The notes beneath the pieces were generated by a model that had not been told where the DNA came from, made no database searches, and saw only the letters and a list, made by a program, of their open reading frames with translations. Made by a program: the position numbers and the translations under genes. From Spirochaetaceae bacterium (GTDB lineage Bacteria; Spirochaetota; Spirochaetia; Treponematales; Breznakiellaceae): 10,574 nt of DNA. Of this stretch, positions 8,209-10,574 are shown one piece after another; position 1 is the first letter of the stretch; every line of letters begins with the position of its first letter. Where the stretch lies: contig JAIRSS010000029.1 of the NCBI GenBank assembly GCA_031255315.1, forward strand, positions 1 through 10,574, written 5' to 3'.

Positions 8209-8326
8209 ATTTAGCGATAAGCATCATAAGTACGGCGACGCCGCCGCAGACGACAAAAAGGCCCAACATCCCTTTCCACATAATGTCAAGGGATGCAAGG
8301 GTATTATTCAAAACAACTTCGTTCAT
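8186..8326 (-). CDS. Small OadG-like membrane subunit of a sodium-pumping decarboxylase (46 aa)
   Basis: Reading the minus strand from ATG at 8326 gives 46 codons and TAA at 8188-8186. The start has a strong ribosome-binding site (CAGGAG at 8338-8333, 6-nt spacer), and the gene begins 12 bp after the oadB stop, so the two are clearly one operon. The product has a short polar N-terminus (MNEVVLNNTLASLDIMWKG), a single hydrophobic helix (about residues 19-38, MLGLFVVCGGVAVLMMLIAK) and a short basic tail (FIQRPKN). This is the OadG topology: an N-out helix that ties the decarboxylase together at the membrane. It lacks the longer cytoplasmic tail of classical gamma subunits of about 80 residues. 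Very short OadG-related subunits next to oadB are known in other bacteria. Its last 23 bp are antisense to the last codons of the RND pump. Function is inferred from position and topology. Confidence 0.82.
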   Translation of the reverse strand: MNEVVLNNTLASLDIMWKGMLGLFVVCGGVAVLMMLIAKFIQRPKN

Positions 8327-8338
8327 TTCCCGCTCCTG

Positions 8339-9478
8339 TTATAAATACTGGGCTATCAGGCTTAAGACCAGCCCGCTTGCCGCGACGGACGCGATTTGTC
8401 CTGAAACATTCGCGCTGACCGCGTGCATCAAAAAGATGTTGGACGGGTCTTCTTTTAGGGCGAGTTTTTGGATGACCCGGGACGACATGGGAAAGGCGGA
8501 AATTCCCGCCGCGCCTATCATGGGATTTATCTTTTTCTTTAAAAACAGGTTGAGGAATTTGGTAAACAGAACCCCTCCTACTGTATCAAGGATAAAGGCA
8601 AAAAGGCCCAGGGCGAGTATTTTGAGGGTGTCCAGGGTGATAAATTCTTCCGCTTTGAGGGTAAAGGCTATGGTAATCCCCAAGAGCAGCGTTATCAGGT
8701 TGGAAAGGCTTTTTTGCGCCGTTTCAGAAAGGGATTCCAATACCCCGCATTCCCGGACAAGGTTGCCGAACATTAAAAAGCCGATAAGAGCGACCGCGGA
8801 AGGAGCGATAAACCCCACAATAATGGTTACGATGATGGGGAACAGGATTCGCAACAACCGGGGGATCTCCGTGCTTGCCACGGGATCCATTCTGATCATC
8901 CGTTCTTTCCGGGTCGTGGTCAGCTTTATCGCAAAGGGCTGGATGATTGGAACCAGGGACATATACGAATAGGCCGTTACCGCGATAGGGCCTAAATAAT
9001 TTGAATGAAGCACCTGGGAAACCAATATGGTGGTGGGCCCGTCGGCGGCCCCGATAATGCCGATGGCCGCCGCGTCTTTCAAGTCAAACCCAACAAGGCA
9101 GGAAAGGGTTATGGCGGCGAAAATCCCAAAATGGGCGGACGCGCCGAAGAGAAAGTAAACGGGACGCGACAACAGGGGGGCGAAATCTATCATCGCCCCG
9201 ATCCCGATGAACAAGAGCAGGGGCATAACTTCGGACGCGCCGATTCCTTTTTCAAAAAGCCACTGGATTACCCCGTGGGTCTCCCCGATGCCGGGCATAA
9301 TCTGGTTGAGCACGCCGCTTAACGGCAGATTGACCAGGATTGCCCCAAAACCCATGGGCATGAGCAGGGCCGGCTCGTATTCTTTGGCAATGCCTAAATA
9401 AATAAGCGCAAAACCAATCCCAAACATTATTACCTGTTTCCAGCTTAAAGCGAGAAACCCTTCCAGTAAAAATTCCAT
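8339..9478 (-). CDS. oadB: Sodium ion-translocating decarboxylase beta subunit (OadB/GcdB/MmdB family)
   Basis: This is a 379-residue, highly hydrophobic protein of the usual family length with about nine membrane segments. Family signatures are easy to read: LLFIGIGAMIDFAPLL (about 88-103), AAAIGIIGAADGPTTI (about 137-151, with D146 matching the aspartate of the GADGPT motif essential for sodium transport in Klebsiella OadB), and HAVSANVSGQIASVAASG near the C-terminus (about 352-369). The family drives sodium out of the cell with the energy of decarboxylating carboxybiotin, delivered by a biotinylated alpha subunit acting on oxaloacetate, methylmalonyl-CoA or glutaconyl-CoA. The beta subunit alone does not tell which substrate is used. 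The start ATG (9478-9476) has AAGGAAG at 9490-9484. It is followed by the small OadG-like gene. No alpha subunit or biotin carrier lies upstream; instead there is a long non-coding leader with its own promoter. Confidence 0.95.
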   Translation of the reverse strand: MEFLLEGFLALSWKQVIMFGIGFALIYLGIAKEYEPALLMPMGFGAILVNLPLSGVLNQIMPGIGETHGVIQWLFEKGIGASEVMPLLLFIGIGAMIDFAPLLSRPVYFLFGASAHFGIFAAITLSCLVGFDLKDAAAIGIIGAADGPTTILVSQVLHSNYLGPIAVTAYSYMSLVPIIQPFAIKLTTTRKERMIRMDPVASTEIPRLLRILFPIIVTIIVGFIAPSAVALIGFLMFGNLVRECGVLESLSETAQKSLSNLITLLLGITIAFTLKAEEFITLDTLKILALGLFAFILDTVGGVLFTKFLNLFLKKKINPMIGAAGISAFPMSSRVIQKLALKEDPSNIFLMHAVSANVSGQIASVAASGLVLSLIAQYL

Positions 9479-9496
9479 TTTTGCTTCCTTAATGAT

Positions 9497-9562
9497 TTAA
9501 TCACAGAATTCATATTCCCCAATCTTCATCCGAACATTGAGGCGGTCAACCAGCTTGTCCAT
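9497..9562 (-). other. Possible 21-codon leader ORF upstream of oadB
   Basis: ATG at 9562 opens a short frame (begins MDKLVDRLNVRMKIG, ends EYEFCD) that stops at 9497, 18 bp before the oadB start, with the oadB ribosome-binding site in between. Only a weak GGGAAG precedes it. Amino-acid composition is protein-like, and the tight spacing would suit translational coupling, but a frame this short can arise by chance. I do not recognise it. Confidence 0.2.
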
Positions 9563-9610
9563 TGAGAACTTCCCGCGCTCCGGCGCTCCCGGCGGCTTTT
9601 AGAATTATCT

Positions 9611-9665
9611 TTTTTGGTACGGCTGTTCCAGAACTTCAGGTTTGGAACAGCCTCGTGTACAAAAA
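9611..9665. repeat. Strong inverted repeat in the oadB leader
   Basis: GGCTGTTCCA (9621-9630) and TGGAACAGCC (9643-9652) form a perfect 10-bp stem with a 12-nt loop. Outside it, GTAC and a T-run on the left (about 9611-9620) can pair with GTAC and an A-run on the right (about 9657-9665) after a small bulge, giving a long imperfect hairpin. On neither strand does the stem end in a T-run, so it is not an ordinary terminator. It lies downstream of the predicted oadB promoter and would be in the 5' leader of that mRNA. It could be an RNA control element or a protein-binding site. Confidence 0.7.
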
Positions 9666-9716
9666 TCAAAAAGAACATGAGCCACGGTTGTCATCCGGTT
9701 AGTCGGCGCTGTTACT

Positions 9717-9745
9717 ATCCTAGTATGCAAGCTGGGTATTGTCAA
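9717..9745 (-). promoter_or_regulatory. Sigma-70-type promoter of the oadB operon
   Basis: On the minus strand a perfect TTGACA (9745-9740) is followed after 17 bp by TAGGAT (9722-9717), four of six consensus bases at the -10. Transcription would start near 9710 and give a leader of about 230 nt before oadB. That leader includes the 9611-9665 inverted repeat. Confidence 0.65.
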
Positions 9746-10010
9746 CGCAAACCCTCTGCCCGCCCAGGGCGTCGGTATGGGGTGGCTGTGATGAATTCCG
9801 GTGGCAGATATGGAAGGAAATAACACTACGGCGGGGATACCGGGGAGGAGGAACCGGAAGCGGCCAAAGGGCCGCCCACCTGAACGACCAGGGTCGTGAA
9901 AGAGCTGCCGGATGCCAGAAGAGCGGCTTTGGGAATCCACCACAATGAAAAAGCCGGCTTACCACGGATTCGCCCGTGCGCCGCCTGTGAGGGCGGAATT
10001 GGAAGCCCCC
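9746..10010. other. Gene-free, hairpin-rich GC segment
   Basis: No frame here has a credible start, ribosome-binding site or recognisable product; the open frames translate to Arg/Pro/Ser/His-rich strings typical of shadow frames in GC-rich DNA. The segment holds several short perfect stems: GCGGCC/GGCCGC (9860-9865 with 9870-9875), ACGACC/GGTCGT (9884-9889 with 9892-9897), the palindrome AAGCCGGCTT (9951-9960), CACGG/CCGTG (9963-9967 with 9974-9978) and CCGCC/GGCGG (9981-9985 with 9992-9996). It matches no RNA family I know: it lacks the GAGGAAAGTCC box of RNase P and the 3' end of tmRNA. It may be a structured RNA, a dispersed intergenic repeat, or chance. Confidence 0.5.
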
Positions 10011-10041
10011 TTGAACAACCATCATTATTAGTATACACTAA
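10011..10041 (+). promoter_or_regulatory. Promoter with overlapping 14-bp palindrome before the second exporter
   Basis: TTGAAC (10011-10016) and TACACT (10034-10039) are spaced by 17 bp; TATACA (10032-10037) is an alternative -10. The -10 sits inside TTAGTATACACTAA (10028-10041), an inverted repeat TTAGT-N4-ACTAA with weaker symmetry outside it (TCAT on the left, ATGA on the right). A palindrome over the -10 is where a dimeric repressor would bind. The regulator is not in the window. This would drive the exporter starting at 10140. Confidence 0.5.
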
Positions 10042-10045
10042 CATC

Positions 10046-10159
10046 ATGACGGCAAACCGCCTTATGTCCGTGAACAACAACACAACACAGCCCGAAACGG
10101 GCCCGGGGCGGAAGAGAGGCCGCAGGAAAGGGGGAATATATGAAACTGGACAACATTAA
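10046..10159 (+). other. Possible 37-codon basic leader ORF
   Basis: ATG at 10046 falls almost exactly where the 10011-10039 promoter should start transcription, so it could be a leaderless start. The frame encodes a basic peptide containing GRKRGRRKGG and ends 20 bp inside the exporter gene in another frame. No ribosome-binding site precedes it. It may be a regulatory leader peptide, but coding potential is unproven. Confidence 0.15.
10090..10102 (+). repeat. Small hairpin in the exporter leader
   Basis: GCCCG (10090-10094) and CGGGC (10098-10102) enclose an AAA loop about 25 nt before the exporter's ribosome-binding site. It is GC-only and should fold in RNA, but it does not cover the start codon. 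Confidence 0.4.
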
Positions 10160-10574
10160 CCGCCGCTTTGCTCAGTTTGGCGCGTTCCAGATACGGTGGC
10201 GCTGGGCCATTATCGCGGGGCTGGCGGTTTTGACTGTCATCGGCATGGCGGGGCTGCCCAAGATGACTACCGGCGACAACATGGAAGACTGGTTCGACGA
10301 CTACGACACCATACAAATCAACACCGACCGCTTTGAAGCCCTGTTTGGGAACGAGGACCAGGTGCTCGTGCTGGTCCGGGCGGATGACGTGTTTGCCCCG
10401 GAAGTGCTGGCGATGATTCGGGACCTGGGGGCGGAGCTGCTTGAAAAGGTTCCCTACGCGAAGGAACTGCGCTCCCTGACGGATATGTCCGTCTCCTTTG
10501 GAACGGAGGAGGGCATCGAGGTAAGAAGTCCCTTCGAGGACGGCATCCCCCCGGCGGGGCCGGAGATGGAGGAA
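10140..10574 (+). CDS. RND-superfamily exporter, HAE3/MMPL-like, N-terminal fragment
   Basis: ATG at 10140 is preceded by AGGAAAGGGGGA (10124-10135) with a 4-nt spacer, and the frame stays open to the end of the window (145 residues). The protein begins with a short amphipathic stretch (MKLDNINRRFAQFGAFQIRW), then TM1 (about 22-42, WAIIAGLAVLTVIGMAGL). A periplasmic segment follows containing DDYDTIQINTDRFEALFGNE, then DQVLVLVRADDVF and a helical SLTD region. The pattern 'aspartate-rich segment, then FxxxFGNEDxVxVxV' after TM1 is typical of the predicted exporters of COG1033 (HAE3), which are usually 750-1000 residues, so most of the gene is missing. These proteins move lipids, hopanoids or other hydrophobic compounds; the substrate here is unknown. 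It is distinct from the AcrB-type pump upstream and has its own promoter, so the two exporters are probably controlled separately. Confidence 0.85.
   Translation, partial: MKLDNINRRFAQFGAFQIRWRWAIIAGLAVLTVIGMAGLPKMTTGDNMEDWFDDYDTIQINTDRFEALFGNEDQVLVLVRADDVFAPEVLAMIRDLGAELLEKVPYAKELRSLTDMSVSFGTEEGIEVRSPFEDGIPPAGPEMEE

Noticed and set aside
8283..8972. Plus-strand open frame opposite oadB
   Set aside because: The minus strand encodes an unmistakable OadB across the same bases; the plus frame has no motif and no ribosome-binding site.
9841..9990. RNase P RNA, tmRNA or a known riboswitch
   Set aside because: GCCGGCTTA at 9952-9960 recalls the 3' end of RNase P RNA, but the other conserved boxes are missing and the pairing does not fit. 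ykkC, cobalamin and T-box consensus elements were also looked for and not found.
9605..10083. Long minus-strand open frames upstream of oadB
   Set aside because: Their products are Arg/Pro/Ser/His-rich without any recognisable motif. They lack ribosome-binding sites and run straight through the oadB promoter and inverted repeat. All three minus frames are similarly open here, as expected in GC-rich non-coding DNA.
1..10574. CRISPR array, insertion sequence, tRNA or rRNA gene
   Set aside because: No regularly spaced repeats, transposase, terminal inverted repeats with target duplications, or RNA-gene signatures were seen on either strand.

Overview
The window is GC-rich chromosomal DNA from a Gram-negative-type bacterium with an outer membrane. 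A spirochaete, probably a treponeme relative, is the best guess. The reasons are a TolC / adaptor / RND operon in the same order as Borrelia besC-besA-besB, an adaptor that lacks the alpha-helical hairpin as Borrelia BesA does, and an OadB followed by a very short OadG-like subunit. This is inference from family knowledge; the window has no rRNA or other marker to confirm it.

Layout. Positions 1-573 (+) hold the C-terminal two thirds of an NADH/NAD-cap pyrophosphatase (NudC). After a gap of about 200 bp with a near-consensus sigma-70 promoter (734-762), 780-2555 (+) encodes a secreted outer-membrane beta-barrel protein resembling the Wzi capsule-assembly family. Positions 2709-8208 (+) are a tight three-gene tripartite efflux operon: TolC-like outer-membrane channel (2709-4061), hairpin-less periplasmic adaptor (4058-5029, overlapping the previous gene by 4 bp) and an HAE1-type RND pump (5041-8208). 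Converging on it from the minus strand are oadB (8339-9478) and a 46-residue OadG-like membrane protein (8186-8326), whose end overlaps the last 23 bp of the RND gene. Positions 10140-10574 (+) begin a second, different RND-superfamily exporter (HAE3/MMPL-like) that runs off the window.

Between the divergent oadB and the second exporter lie about 660 bp (9479-10139) without a convincing gene. This stretch holds a good minus-strand promoter for oadB, a strong inverted repeat in its long leader, a cluster of short GC-rich hairpins, and a plus-strand promoter overlapped by a 14-bp palindrome that may be an operator.

How the genes fit together. The efflux operon should assemble into one envelope-spanning export machine. 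OadB and the small subunit form part of a sodium-pumping decarboxylase, but no biotin-carrying alpha subunit is encoded here, so it must be elsewhere. I see no new defence, mobile or CRISPR-like system. The most unusual items are the hairpin-less adaptor, the tiny OadG-like gene antisense to the pump's 3' end, and the structured 9.5-10.1 kb intergenic region.
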